The position numbers were made by a program, and so were the translations under genes. From Mycobacterium shinjukuense (GTDB taxonomy: Bacteria > Actinomycetota > Actinomycetes > Mycobacteriales > Mycobacteriaceae), in contig NZ_AP022575.1 of NCBI RefSeq assembly GCF_010730055.1, positions 1,798,001-1,862,000 of the forward strand: 64,000 nucleotides of DNA, in the 5' to 3' direction. Position 1 is the stretch's first letter, and the number at the start of each line of letters is the position of its first letter. A model generated the notes under the pieces. It was not told the origin of the DNA and did not search any database. It saw nothing but the letters and a program-made list of their open reading frames with translations. This document shows, one piece after another, positions 7,875 to 17,439 of the stretch.

Positions 7875-9188
7875 TCAGCCTACGAGCCGGGCGACCTCGA
7901 CCATCGCCGAGGTGATCTGGGCGATCTCGGCCGGCGAGCAGATGTAGGGCGGCATCGCGTAAACCAGGTTGCGGAAAGGCCGCAGCCATACCCCGCGGTC
8001 TAGCGCCGCCAGGGTGGCGACGGCCAGGTCAACGGGACGGTCACATTCGATGACGCCGATGGCTCCGCACACCCGGACGTCGGTCACCGCGGGCAGGGCC
8101 CGGGCGGCGTCCAGGCCGGCGGTCAACCCGGCGGCCAGCTCGGCGATCCGCGACCGCCAATCCTGGCCAAGCAGCACTTCGACGCTGGCCACCGACACCG
8201 CACAGGCCAGCGGATTGGCCATGAATGTGGGCCCGTGCATCAGCGCGCCGGCCGCACCGGCGCTGATGGTGTGCGCGACGTCGGCGGTGCACAAGGTGGC
8301 GGCCAGGCCGAGGTATCCGCCGGTGAGCGCCTTGCCGACGCACATGACGTCCGGGCTCACCCCGGCATGGTCGGCGGCGAACAATTCGCCGGTGCGGCCG
8401 AAGCCGGTCGCGATCTCGTCGAAGATCAGCAACACCTGGTGCCGGCGGCAGATATCGCGCAGGTCGGCCAGGTAGCGCGGGTCGTGGAAGCGCATGCCGC
8501 CGGCACCCTGCACGACCGGCTCGACGACCACCGCGGCCAGCTCGCCGGCGTGCCGCGCCAACTGTGCCTCGAACGCCGCGCTGTAGGTGGGGTCGTAGTC
8601 GCGGGGCACCTGTGGCGCGAACACCTGGGCGGCCAGGATGTCGGTCCACAGCGAGTGCATGCCGCCGTCGGGGTCGCAGATGCTCATTGCCATGAACGTG
8701 TCGCCGTGATAGCCGCCACGCCAGGTCATGAGCCGCCGTTTGCCGGGCAGGCCGCGGCCGCGCCAGTACTGCAGCGCCATCTTCACCGCGACTTCCACCG
8801 ATACCGAGCCGGAGTCGCTGAAGAACACCGTGTCGAGGCCCGCCGGGGTGATGTCCACCAGCAGCCTGGCCAGCCGGGCCGCCGGTTCGTGGGTCAGGCC
8901 GCCGAACATGACGTGGTTCATCGCGCGCAGCTGGGTGGTCAGCGCCGCATCGAGGACGGGATGGCCGTGCCCGTGGATCGCGGTCCACCACGAGCTCATC
9001 GCGTCGAGGGCCTCGATGGGCACGCCGTCGCGGATCAACGTCAGCCAGGCGCCGTGGGCGCCGACGGCCACCACCGGCCGCACCGATTCGGCGCCGATGG
9101 TGCTGTAGGGGTGCCACAGATGGGCGGCGTCGATAGCGCTGATCTGCTGGGGCGTCAACCCCGGCCCCAATGATGCAGCCGCAGCCAT
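7875..9188 (-). CDS. bioA: Adenosylmethionine-8-amino-7-oxononanoate aminotransferase
   Basis: A 437-residue class III aminotransferase that makes 7,8-diaminopelargonate with SAM as amino donor. Motifs: LDAMSSWWTAIHGHGHP, TWRGGYHGDT, LLIFDEIATGFGRTG and the PLP lysine Lys286 in VGKALTGGY. The start at 9188 was chosen because it gives the family length and places the PLP lysine three residues from its position in M. tuberculosis BioA; an in-frame start further upstream adds non-conserved sequence. It is the first gene of the bioA-F-D operon and is divergent from the membrane protein gene at 9275. Confidence 0.95.
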   Translation of the reverse strand: MAAAASLGPGLTPQQISAIDAAHLWHPYSTIGAESVRPVVAVGAHGAWLTLIRDGVPIEALDAMSSWWTAIHGHGHPVLDAALTTQLRAMNHVMFGGLTHEPAARLARLLVDITPAGLDTVFFSDSGSVSVEVAVKMALQYWRGRGLPGKRRLMTWRGGYHGDTFMAMSICDPDGGMHSLWTDILAAQVFAPQVPRDYDPTYSAAFEAQLARHAGELAAVVVEPVVQGAGGMRFHDPRYLADLRDICRRHQVLLIFDEIATGFGRTGELFAADHAGVSPDVMCVGKALTGGYLGLAATLCTADVAHTISAGAAGALMHGPTFMANPLACAVSVASVEVLLGQDWRSRIAELAAGLTAGLDAARALPAVTDVRVCGAIGVIECDRPVDLAVATLAALDRGVWLRPFRNLVYAMPPYICSPAEIAQITSAMVEVARLVG

Positions 9189-9274
9189 GGAGACCGAGGG
9201 TAATGCAGCCCTACCATGAGGCCGTTCGCCGCTGCGGCTCGCAGAAACCCACGCCATCGGGGAGCATGCATGGC

Positions 9275-9709
9275 ATGGCACCGACGAATCAGCCCGACGA
9301 CACCCACCCTGGCACCGCCTCGCCGTCGGTGCCGGACGGCTCCGAGGGTCCCCGGGTGATCAGGCTGCGGATAGCCCCGTGGGACGTGGTCTGTACGGTC
9401 GCGATTCTGGGGGTGCTGCTGGTCATGGTCGCGATGACCAGTTGGCCATCGCGGCTTTTCGCCTTCACCGAAAGCGTGTGCCCCCCGGATTCGTGCCAGC
9501 CGGTGCCCTTCGGCGTCAATTACTACATCTACCCGGTGATGTGGGGCGGCATCGGTGCGGCCGTGGCCGCGGCCGTCATCGGCCCGTTCGTTTCCATGGT
9601 GCGGGGCTGGTACATGTCCTTTTGGCCGATCATCGCGATCGGCGTCATCACCCTCACCTCGGTGGCCGGCTACGCGATGACCGGCTTCAGCGAACGGTAT
9701 TGGCACTGA
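9275..9709 (+). CDS. Small membrane protein (Rv1567c-like)
   Basis: A predicted 144-residue protein with a hydrophilic N-terminus of about 40 residues and three membrane helices: around WDVVCTVAILGVLLVMVAM, MWGGIGAAVAAAVIGPFV and FWPIIAIGVITLTSVAGYAM. Two Cys in CPPDSCQPVPFG between helices 1 and 2 could form a disulfide. Function is unknown. The ATG at 9275 has GGGGAG about 10 bp upstream; ATG 9266 is also possible. It precedes ripD in the same direction after 296 bp. Confidence 0.7.
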   Translation: MAPTNQPDDTHPGTASPSVPDGSEGPRVIRLRIAPWDVVCTVAILGVLLVMVAMTSWPSRLFAFTESVCPPDSCQPVPFGVNYYIYPVMWGGIGAAVAAAVIGPFVSMVRGWYMSFWPIIAIGVITLTSVAGYAMTGFSERYWH

Positions 9710-10005
9710 CGCCGGCCACGACGGCGGGCTGTGAGAGCGAAATCACAACTGCCCACGCAACATTGGGCGCGCCAGTCACCTTCCGGTCACGTTACGACAA
9801 AGAATCTTCCGCGGATCCGGGCAAACATGGACACCGCCGTTTTCTGTTGTCAAAGTGTCTGCAGTGACTGGTGTGAATACAGCGGTGTAACCGTTAGGCC
9901 CCGATGTGGCGGCCGCCGCGGACGTCATGAAACGTCGGCCACGGTGTGCGGTCACCGCGCCGGGGCCCGCAGGACCCGCCAGGGCCAAGGAGGTTGGAAA
10001 CCCAC
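9710..10005. other. Intergenic region upstream of ripD
   Basis: This non-coding stretch of 296 bp holds the presumed ripD promoter and a GTCAC direct repeat. The ripD Shine-Dalgarno AAGGAGG lies near 9987-9993. I see no additional gene. Confidence 0.6.
9775..9790 (+). promoter_or_regulatory. MtrA-like direct repeat upstream of ripD
   Basis: GTCAC at 9775-9779 and GTCAC at 9786-9790 are separated by exactly 6 bp, one helical turn start to start. MtrA, the response regulator of cell-wall hydrolase genes, is reported to bind GTAAC/GTCAC-type pairs with a 6-bp spacer. Binding here is inferred from motif geometry and from the nature of the downstream gene. Confidence 0.4.
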
Positions 10006-10683
10006 ATGAATCGCGTCTACGCCTTCGCCATCGGTTTGGTGATGACGGTGGCCCCGCTGGTGGCCGCCCCCGGCGTGGCGGCCGCGGACCCGGCCACCCG
10101 GCCGGTGGACTACCAGCAGGCCGCCGACGTCGTGATCGCACGCGGGCTTTCCCAGCGCGGCGTGCCGTTCTCGTGGGCGGGCGGCGGGGTCACCGGCCCC
10201 ACTCGGGGCACCGGCGCCAGCATCAACACCGTCGGATTCGACGCCTCGGGCCTGGTCCAGTACGCATACGCCGGCGCCGGGCTCAAGCTGCCACGTTCCT
10301 CCGGCCAGATGTACAAGGTCGGCCAGAAGGTGTTGCCGCAGCAGGCACGCAAGGGCGACCTGATCTTCTACGGTCCCGAGGGCACGCAAAGCGTCGCGCT
10401 GTACCTCGGCAACGGGCAAATGCTCGAAGTGGGCGACGTCGTGCAGGTGTCGCCCGTGCGCACCGCCGGCATGGCGCCCTACCTGGTCCGGATTCTCGGA
10501 ACCCAGCAGGCGCCGGCCCAGCAGGCGCCGATCCAGCAGATGCCGCCGCAGCAGGCCCCGGTCCAGCAGGCCCCGGTCCAGCAGGCCCCAGTCCAGCAGG
10601 CCCCGGTCCAGCAGGCCCCAGTCCAGCAGGCCCCGGTCCAGCAGGCCCCGGTCCAGCAGGCGCCCGCGGGTACCACGCGGTAA
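10006..10683 (+). CDS. ripD: RipD, non-catalytic NlpC/P60 peptidoglycan-binding protein
   Basis: A 225-residue exported protein. A signal peptide is visible at residues 1-27 (MNRVYAFAIGLVMTVAPLVA, then a small-residue cleavage region ending AAA-D). The NlpC/P60 domain follows (about 35-165). The catalytic Cys of the usual DCSG motif is Ala80 (FDASGL) and the catalytic His is Ser129 (GTQSVALYLG), the same substitutions known in M. tuberculosis RipD, so it should bind peptidoglycan but not cleave it. Residues 166-225 are a Gln/Pro tail with seven QAPVQ copies. AAGGAGG supports the start. The gene is followed by a hairpin. Confidence 0.9.
   Translation: MNRVYAFAIGLVMTVAPLVAAPGVAAADPATRPVDYQQAADVVIARGLSQRGVPFSWAGGGVTGPTRGTGASINTVGFDASGLVQYAYAGAGLKLPRSSGQMYKVGQKVLPQQARKGDLIFYGPEGTQSVALYLGNGQMLEVGDVVQVSPVRTAGMAPYLVRILGTQQAPAQQAPIQQMPPQQAPVQQAPVQQAPVQQAPVQQAPVQQAPVQQAPVQQAPAGTTR
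10504..10671 (+). repeat. 15-bp tandem repeat encoding the QAPVQ tail of RipD
   Basis: An imperfect 15-bp unit (CAG GCC CCG GTC CAG) repeats in frame. The first units are variant (QAPAQ, QAPIQ, QMPPQ), then seven QAPVQ units follow, differing mainly by CCG/CCA. Near identity of neighbouring units suggests recent slippage expansion, so copy number may vary between strains. Confidence 0.9.
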
Positions 10684-10701
10684 CCGTCGTCGTTCCCGAA
10701 C

Positions 10702-10749
10702 ACCCGCCACGTGCTCCCCCGCTGCTCAGCGAGGGAGCACGTGGCGGGT
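10702..10749 (+). terminator. Hairpin after ripD
   Basis: Perfect 17-bp arms at 10702-10718 and 10733-10749 enclose a 14-nt loop. There is no long U tract, which is common for mycobacterial terminators. It lies 19 bp after the ripD stop and before the acyltransferase start. Confidence 0.65.
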
Positions 10750-10771
10750 TTCGGTAAATTAGCGGTCGATC

Positions 10772-12922
10772 ATGCAGAGCCTGTCACCGCCTCCCCCACC
10801 GATCGGCACCGCGACACCGGTCGCGATGGGAACCCGTGCGACAGGTTTCTATCGACACGATCTCGACGGCTTGCGCGGAATCGCCATCGCACTGGTCGCC
10901 ATGTTCCACGTCTGGTTCGGCCGGGTCTCCGGCGGAGTGGACGTATTCTTGGCGCTGTCCGGATTCTTCCTCGGCGGCAAGATGCTTCGCACCGCGCTCC
11001 GCGCCGACATGTCGTTGTCACCGGTCACCGAGGTGGTCCGGTTGATCCGGCGCCTGTTTCCCGCGCTGGTCGTGGTCCTGGCCGGGTGTGCGCTGCTGAC
11101 CGTGCTGGTGCAGCCGCAGACGCGGTGGGAGACGTTCGCCGATCAGAGTCTGGCCAGTCTCGGTTACTACCAAAACTGGGAGCTGGCCAACACCGCGTCG
11201 AACTACCTGCGCGCCGGCGAAGCCGTCAGCCCGTTGCAGCACATCTGGTCCATGTCGGTGCAGGGCCAGTTCGCCCTCGCCTTCCTGCTGCTGGTCACCG
11301 CCTGTGCCTATCTGTTGAAGCGCCCGCTCGGCGACCACCTGCGGACCTTCTTCGTGGTGCTGCTGAGCGCGCTGACGGTGGCATCGTTGTGCTACGCGGT
11401 CGTGGCTCATCGGGCCGACCAGCCGGCCGCCTACTACAACAGCTTCGCGAGGGCGTGGGAGTTGCTGCTGGGCGCCCTGGTCGGCGCGCTGGTGCCGCAC
11501 ATCCGCTGGCCCGGGTGGCTACGCACCCTCGTCGCCACCGTTGCGCTGGCGGCGATCCTGTCGTGCGGTGCCCTGATCGATGGTGTCAAGGAGTTCCCGG
11601 GCCCCTGGGCGCTGGTGCCGGTCGGGGCCACCGTGCTGCTGATCCTGGCCGGGGCCAACCTGGGCGGCAGCGATCGGCTGCCGCTGCCGAATCGACTGCT
11701 GGGCCTCGGCCCGCTGGTGACGCTGGGCGCCATGGCGTACTCGCTGTACCTGTGGCACTGGCCGCTGCTCATCTTCTGGCTCTGCTTTACCGGGCACCGG
11801 CACGCCAACCTGATCGAGGGCACGGCGATCCTGCTGGCATCGGGGCTGCTGGCCTACCTGACCATGCGGCATGTCGAGGATCCGCTGCGGTATCGGACGC
11901 CCAGCGCGGCATCCCGCGCGCCGGCCGCGGCGATCCCGTGGCGATTACGGCTGCAACGCCCCACCGTCGCGCTGGGGTCGGTGGTGGTGCTGCTGGGCAT
12001 CACGCTGACCGCCACCTCGTTCACCTGGCGGGAGCACGTCATCGTGCTGCGCGCCGCGGGCAAGGAGCTGAGCGGACTCAGCGCCCAGGACTATCCCGGT
12101 GCACGTGCCCTGACCGCGCATGTGCGGGTGCCGAAGCTGCGGATGCGGCCCACCGTGTTGGAAGTCAAGGACGACCTGCCGGCGTCGACCAAGGACGGCT
12201 GCATCAGCGACTTCGTCAACCCGGCCGTGGTGAACTGCACCTACGGCGACGAGGACGCCCCGCGGACGATCGCACTCGCCGGCGGATCACACGCCGAACA
12301 CTGGCTGACCGCGCTGGACCTGCTCGGTCGGCTGCACCACTTCAAGGTGGTGACCTACCTCAAGATGGGTTGCCCACTGTCCACCGAGCAGGTCCCATTG
12401 ATCATGGGCAACAACGCCCCGTACCCGCAGTGCCGTGAATGGGTGGAAGCGACCATGGCCAAGCTGGTCACCGACCGTCCCGACTACGTGTTCACCACAT
12501 CGACTCGCCCGTGGAACATCAAACCTGGCGACGTGATGCCCGCGACATACATCGGAATCTGGCAGGCGTTGTCCGACAACAACATTCCCATCCTCGCCGT
12601 CCGGGATACGCCGTGGCTGGTCAAGGACGGACAACCGTTCAACCCCGCCGATTGTCTGGCCAAGGGCGGCAACGCAGCCTCGTGCGGGGTCAAGCGGTCC
12701 GACGTGCTGTCCGATCACAACACGACCGTAGACTTCGTCGCGCAGTTCCCACTGCTCAAGCCGCTCGATATGTCCGACGCGATATGCCGCCCGGACGACT
12801 GTCGCGCGGTCGAGGGAAACGTGCTGATCTACCGCGACGCTCATCATCTGACCCCCACCTACATGCGGACCATGGCCCCCGAGCTGGGCCGGCAGATCGC
12901 GGCGAACACCGGCTGGTGGTGA
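10772..12922 (+). CDS. OafA/YrhL-type membrane acyltransferase with SGNH domain (Rv1565c-like)
   Basis: A 716-residue integral membrane acyltransferase. The N-terminal acyltransferase-3 domain (about 30-400) opens with RHDLDGLRGIAIALVAMFHVWF and GGVDVFLALSGFFLGGKML, which hold the conserved Arg/His and SGFF motifs, followed by about ten helices. A linker leads to a periplasmic SGNH-like domain (about 430-716) with IALAGGSHAEHW as block I and DAHHLTPTYM carrying the catalytic His. Such proteins O-acylate surface glycans or lipids; the acceptor is unknown. The ATG at 10772 begins a Pro-rich cytoplasmic N-terminus. It is followed by treX after 23 bp. Confidence 0.85.
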   Translation: MQSLSPPPPPIGTATPVAMGTRATGFYRHDLDGLRGIAIALVAMFHVWFGRVSGGVDVFLALSGFFLGGKMLRTALRADMSLSPVTEVVRLIRRLFPALVVVLAGCALLTVLVQPQTRWETFADQSLASLGYYQNWELANTASNYLRAGEAVSPLQHIWSMSVQGQFALAFLLLVTACAYLLKRPLGDHLRTFFVVLLSALTVASLCYAVVAHRADQPAAYYNSFARAWELLLGALVGALVPHIRWPGWLRTLVATVALAAILSCGALIDGVKEFPGPWALVPVGATVLLILAGANLGGSDRLPLPNRLLGLGPLVTLGAMAYSLYLWHWPLLIFWLCFTGHRHANLIEGTAILLASGLLAYLTMRHVEDPLRYRTPSAASRAPAAAIPWRLRLQRPTVALGSVVVLLGITLTATSFTWREHVIVLRAAGKELSGLSAQDYPGARALTAHVRVPKLRMRPTVLEVKDDLPASTKDGCISDFVNPAVVNCTYGDEDAPRTIALAGGSHAEHWLTALDLLGRLHHFKVVTYLKMGCPLSTEQVPLIMGNNAPYPQCREWVEATMAKLVTDRPDYVFTTSTRPWNIKPGDVMPATYIGIWQALSDNNIPILAVRDTPWLVKDGQPFNPADCLAKGGNAASCGVKRSDVLSDHNTTVDFVAQFPLLKPLDMSDAICRPDDCRAVEGNVLIYRDAHHLTPTYMRTMAPELGRQIAANTGWW

Positions 12923-12945
12923 CGACGGGCGGATAAGGTCAAGTG

Positions 12946-15138
12946 ATGACTTGGACCGAGCGAGGGAGCGAGCACGCTGCCGACCCCGCCGATACCGCGC
13001 CCTCGCTGGCGACGGTCTGGCCCGGCACGGCGTATCCACTCGGGGCCACGTATGACGGTGCCGGTACCAACTTTTCGCTGTTTTCCGAAGTCGCCGAAAA
13101 GGTCGAGCTGTGTTTGATCGACAACGCGGGCACCGAAACCCGGATCGATCTCGACGAAGTCGACGGATACATCTGGCATTGCTACCTGCCGACCGTCTCG
13201 CCGGGGCAGCATTACGGGTTTCGGGTGCACGGGCCGTTCGACCCCGCCGCCGGTCATCGCTGCGATCCCAGCAAGCTATTGCTTGACCCCTACGGAAAGT
13301 CGTTCGACGGCGATTTCACGTTCGGACAGGCCCTGTTCTCCTATGACCTGGCGGTCGCGGCCGAGGACCCATCGCAGACCGGCACTCCCCCGATGGTGGA
13401 CTCGTTGGGCCACACCATGACCAGCGTGGTGATCAACCCGTTCTTCGACTGGGCATCCGACCGTGCGCCGGGCACGCCGTATCACGAGACGATCATCTAC
13501 GAGGCCCACGTCAAGGGCATGACGCGGACGCATCCTGGTATCCCGCACGAATTGCGCGGTACCTACGCGGGACTGGCCCATCCGGCGATCATCGATCACC
13601 TGAAGTCACTGAACGTCACCGCCATCGAACTGATGCCGGTGCACCAGTTCCTACATGACCATCGGCTGCTCGAACTGGGGTTGCGAAACTACTGGGGTTA
13701 CAACACATTCGGCTTCTTCGCCCCGCATCACCAGTACGCTTCGACCCGGCAACCCGGCGGCGCCGTTCAAGAGTTCAAGGCCATGGTCCGCACGTTCCAC
13801 GAGGCCGGCATCGAGGTCATTCTCGACGTGGTTTACAACCACACCGCCGAGGGCGACCACCTCGGTCCAACCATCAACTTCCGCGGCATTGACAACGCCG
13901 CCTACTATCGGCTTGTCGACGAAAATTTGTGCTACTACAAGGATTTCACCGGTACTGGCAACAGTCTCAACGTCCGTCATCCGCACACCTTACAGCTGAT
14001 CATGGACTCGCTGCGCTACTGGATACTCGAGATGCACGTTGACGGCTTTCGCTTCGACCTGGCGGCCACCCTGGCCCGCGAGTTCTACGACGTCGACCGA
14101 CTGTCGGCGTTCTTTGACATCGTGCAACAGGATCCGGTGGTCAGCCAGGTCAAGCTGATCGCCGAGCCGTGGGACGTCGGCGAAGGTGGCTATCAGGTCG
14201 GCAACTTCCCGGGCTTGTGGACCGAATGGAACGGGAAATACCGCGATACGGTGCGCGACTACTGGCGGGGTGAACCCGCGACCTTGGGCGAATTCGCCTC
14301 CCGGCTTACCGGCTCCTCAGACCTCTATGAGGCCACCGGCCGCCGCCCCAGCGCCAGCATCAACTTCGTCACCTGCCACGACGGGTTCACCCTCAACGAC
14401 CTGGTGTCCTACAACGAAAAACACAACGAGGCCAACGGCGAGGGCAATAACGACGGCGAGAACCACAATCGGTCTTGGAACTGCGGCGTGGAGGGTCCCA
14501 CCGATGACCCGGACATCGTGGCGCTGCGCCTTCGCCAGATGCGTAACATCATGGCCACCCTCATGGTCAGCCAGGGCACCCCGATGCTCCTGCACGGCGA
14601 CGAGATCGGGCGCACCCAACGGGGCAACAACAATGCCTATTGCCAAGATTCCGAGCTATCTTGGATGGACTGGTCCTTGGTGGAGAAGAATGCGGATCTG
14701 CTGACCTTCACCCGCACGGTGACGACCTTGCGTAAAAAACATCCGGTGTTTCGCCGCCGCCGTTTCCTCAAGGGCCAACCCATCCGCAGCGGTGCCGAAG
14801 TCCGCGACATCGCCTGGCTGACGCCGGCCGGCCAGGAGATGACCGCCCAGGACTGGGACAACGACTTCGGCAAGAGCATCGCGGTGTTCCTCAACGGCCA
14901 GGCCCTGCCCGAGCCCGATCGCCGCGGCGAACGGGTAATCGACGACTCGTTCCTGTTGTGTTTCAATGCCCACGACCATGAGGTCAACTTCGTCATGCCC
15001 CATGGCGACTATGCCCACGAGTGGACCCTGGAACTAGACACCACCAGTCCTACCGGCGCCGCACAGCGAGTCGTCCAGGACGGCGAGCAGATCTCGTTAC
15101 CGGCACGCTCCGTGCTCATACTGCGCAAGACATTGTGA
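12946..15138 (+). CDS. treX: Glycogen debranching enzyme TreX
   Basis: A 730-residue GH13 isoamylase-type debranching enzyme that cuts alpha-1,6 branches of glycogen so that TreY and TreZ can make trehalose. A CBM48-like N-terminal domain (about 25-130, YPLGATYDGAGTNFSLFSE) precedes the TIM barrel. The nucleophile is Asp371 (DGFRFDLAA), the acid/base is Glu407 (LIAEPWDVG), and the third carboxylate lies in VTCHDGFTLND. ATG 12946 is preferred to GTG 12943 because GGATAAGG sits 7 bp upstream. First gene of treX-treY-treZ. Confidence 0.95.
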   Translation: MTWTERGSEHAADPADTAPSLATVWPGTAYPLGATYDGAGTNFSLFSEVAEKVELCLIDNAGTETRIDLDEVDGYIWHCYLPTVSPGQHYGFRVHGPFDPAAGHRCDPSKLLLDPYGKSFDGDFTFGQALFSYDLAVAAEDPSQTGTPPMVDSLGHTMTSVVINPFFDWASDRAPGTPYHETIIYEAHVKGMTRTHPGIPHELRGTYAGLAHPAIIDHLKSLNVTAIELMPVHQFLHDHRLLELGLRNYWGYNTFGFFAPHHQYASTRQPGGAVQEFKAMVRTFHEAGIEVILDVVYNHTAEGDHLGPTINFRGIDNAAYYRLVDENLCYYKDFTGTGNSLNVRHPHTLQLIMDSLRYWILEMHVDGFRFDLAATLAREFYDVDRLSAFFDIVQQDPVVSQVKLIAEPWDVGEGGYQVGNFPGLWTEWNGKYRDTVRDYWRGEPATLGEFASRLTGSSDLYEATGRRPSASINFVTCHDGFTLNDLVSYNEKHNEANGEGNNDGENHNRSWNCGVEGPTDDPDIVALRLRQMRNIMATLMVSQGTPMLLHGDEIGRTQRGNNNAYCQDSELSWMDWSLVEKNADLLTFTRTVTTLRKKHPVFRRRRFLKGQPIRSGAEVRDIAWLTPAGQEMTAQDWDNDFGKSIAVFLNGQALPEPDRRGERVIDDSFLLCFNAHDHEVNFVMPHGDYAHEWTLELDTTSPTGAAQRVVQDGEQISLPARSVLILRKTL

Positions 15139-15141
15139 CAC

Positions 15142-17439
15142 ATGACTGTTCCGGTATCATCCACCTACCGGTTACAGCTGTGCGGCCCGTCGAGCGGTTC
15201 CGGATTCACCTTCGCCGATGCCGAGAACCTGCTGGACTACCTCGACGATCTCGGGGTGTCGCATCTGTACCTCTCACCCATTCTGACCGCGGCCCAAGGG
15301 TCGTCGCATGGATACGACGTCACCGACCCAACGACGGTGTCCTCCGAGCTCGGCGGTCCGGACGGATTGGCGCGGCTGTCCGCGGCCGCGCGGGCCCGCG
15401 GCATGGGACTGGTCGTCGATATCGTGCCCAACCATGTCGGGGTCGGCCGGCCCGAAGAGAACGCCTGGTGGTGGGACGTCCTGCAATACGGCCGGAATTC
15501 TGAGTATGCGACGTACTTCGATATCGACTGGGACCTTGACGGCGGCCGAATCGTCCTGCCCCTGCTGGATTCCGACGACGATGTCGCCGACCTGACCGTC
15601 GACGGCAATGTGCTGCGGCTGGGTGATCTGGTGCTGCCAATCGCCCCGGGCACCGGGGAGGGCACCGGCGCGCAAGTGCACGATCGCCAGCACTACCGGT
15701 TGGTGGGCTGGCGGCGCGGCCCATGCGGGTATCGCCGCTTCTTCGCGATCTCCACGCTGGCCGGCCTGCGCCAGGAAGATCGCGCGGTGTTCGACGCCAG
15801 CCACGCCGAAATCGCCCGCTGGTTCCGCGAGGGGCTGGTCGACGGCGTGCGCGTCGACCACCCCGACGGCTTAGCCGACCCCTGCGGGTATTTGGCCTGG
15901 CTGCGTGACCTGCTGGGTCCGACTGCCTGGATCGTGATCGAAAAAATCTTGGCCGTCGACGAGGCGCTGGAGCCGACGCTGCCGGTGGCCGGCACCACTG
16001 GCTACGACGTGCTGCGGGAAATCGGCGGTGTCTTCATCGATCCCAGTGGCGAGTCGACGCTGACCGAGCTGGCCGAATCCGCCGGTGCGGCCTATCATCT
16101 CCTGCCGGCCATGCGGGCCGACCTCAAGATCCGGGCCGCCATCGGCACCCTGGGCAGCGAGCTGCGCAGGCTGCGACGTGCCCTGGCGGCGACTGCCGGC
16201 GCCGACCACCCGCTAGTGCCCACCGCGGTGGCCGCGCTCCTCAGCCACGTCGGGGTCTATCGTTGCGACTACCCCGGCCTGGCTGCGATCCTGCCCGAGG
16301 CGATGGCGAAAACCCAAGCGGCATTGCCGCATTTGGGTTCCGGCCTGCAGATCATTGCCACCGCGTTGGCCCGCGGCGGGCAAGCGGCCGTGCGGCTGCA
16401 GCAGTTGTGCGGCGCGGTGACCGCCAAGGCCGTCGAGGATTGCCTGTGCTACCGCGATGCCAGGCTGGTGTCACTCAACGAGGTGGGCGGGGATGCGCGC
16501 CGATTGGGTGTCGGCGCAGCCGAGTTCCACCACCGGGCGGCCATCCGGGCCCGGTCGTGGCCGCACACCATGACGACGCTGTCCACCCACGACACCAAAC
16601 GCGGTGAGGACGTGCGCGCCCGCATCGGGGTGCTGTCACAGGTGCCCTCGCTGTGGGCCGAGTTCATCGCCCGTGCCCACACCATTGCCCCGCCGCCCGA
16701 TGTCGCAACCGCACAGTTTTTGTGGCAGAACATCTTCGGGGTATGGCCGGTGAGCGGCCAGGTCGATGGCCAGCTGCGCGACCGGCTGCACGCCTACACC
16801 GAGAAGGCGATGCGGGAAGCGGCCTGGCACACCTCGTGGAACGACCCCAACAGCTCGTTCGAGGACGCGGTGCACCGCTGGCTCGATGCCGTGCTGGATG
16901 GACCGCTGGCGACAGAGTTGACCGCTCTGGTCGTCCGGCTCAACCCGCATGCCGAAAGCGACGCGCTGGGCCAAAAGCTGTTGGCGCTGACCGTTCCCGG
17001 CATACCCGATGTCTACCAGGGCACCGAGCTGTGGGACGACAGCCTGGTCGACCCGGACAACCGCCGCCCGGTCGACTACGCCGCCCGCCGGGCCGCGCTG
17101 AAAGCATTGCGGCATCCCAAAATTCGGGTAGTTTCCGCCGCACTCCGGTTGCGGCGCACCCATCCGGAGTGCTTCGGCGGTGGCGACTACGTTCCGCTGC
17201 TGGCCAGTGGCCCGGCGGCCGACCACATCGTGGCGTTCCGCCGCGGTGAGCACGTCCTGGTGGCCACGACCCGCTGGACGGTGCGGCTGGAGCACACCGG
17301 CTGGGGCCGTACCACGTTGGCATTGCCCGACGGCTCGTGGACCGACACGTTCACCGGATGCGTCGCCAGCGGTCCCACACCGGCCGTCGAGCTCTTCGCG
17401 GATCTGCCCGTGGTGCTCTTGGAGCGCGATCGTGGCTGA
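15142..17439 (+). CDS. treY: Maltooligosyl trehalose synthase TreY
   Basis: A 765-residue GH13 enzyme, the same length as M. tuberculosis TreY. It isomerises the reducing-end alpha-1,4 bond of maltodextrins to alpha,alpha-1,1, giving maltooligosyl trehalose. The nucleophile is Asp239 (VDGVRVDHPDG) and the acid/base is Glu267 (WIVIEKILA). MTTLSTHDTKRGEDVRAR and VPGIPDVYQGTELWDDSLVD are family signatures. It starts 3 bp after the treX stop and overlaps treZ by 8 bp. Confidence 0.95.
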   Translation: MTVPVSSTYRLQLCGPSSGSGFTFADAENLLDYLDDLGVSHLYLSPILTAAQGSSHGYDVTDPTTVSSELGGPDGLARLSAAARARGMGLVVDIVPNHVGVGRPEENAWWWDVLQYGRNSEYATYFDIDWDLDGGRIVLPLLDSDDDVADLTVDGNVLRLGDLVLPIAPGTGEGTGAQVHDRQHYRLVGWRRGPCGYRRFFAISTLAGLRQEDRAVFDASHAEIARWFREGLVDGVRVDHPDGLADPCGYLAWLRDLLGPTAWIVIEKILAVDEALEPTLPVAGTTGYDVLREIGGVFIDPSGESTLTELAESAGAAYHLLPAMRADLKIRAAIGTLGSELRRLRRALAATAGADHPLVPTAVAALLSHVGVYRCDYPGLAAILPEAMAKTQAALPHLGSGLQIIATALARGGQAAVRLQQLCGAVTAKAVEDCLCYRDARLVSLNEVGGDARRLGVGAAEFHHRAAIRARSWPHTMTTLSTHDTKRGEDVRARIGVLSQVPSLWAEFIARAHTIAPPPDVATAQFLWQNIFGVWPVSGQVDGQLRDRLHAYTEKAMREAAWHTSWNDPNSSFEDAVHRWLDAVLDGPLATELTALVVRLNPHAESDALGQKLLALTVPGIPDVYQGTELWDDSLVDPDNRRPVDYAARRAALKALRHPKIRVVSAALRLRRTHPECFGGGDYVPLLASGPAADHIVAFRRGEHVLVATTRWTVRLEHTGWGRTTLALPDGSWTDTFTGCVASGPTPAVELFADLPVVLLERDRG

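Noticed and set aside
8235..9173. 312-codon plus-strand ORF over bioA
   Set aside because: Antisense shadow of bioA with skewed composition typical of high-GC mirror frames and no recognisable motif.
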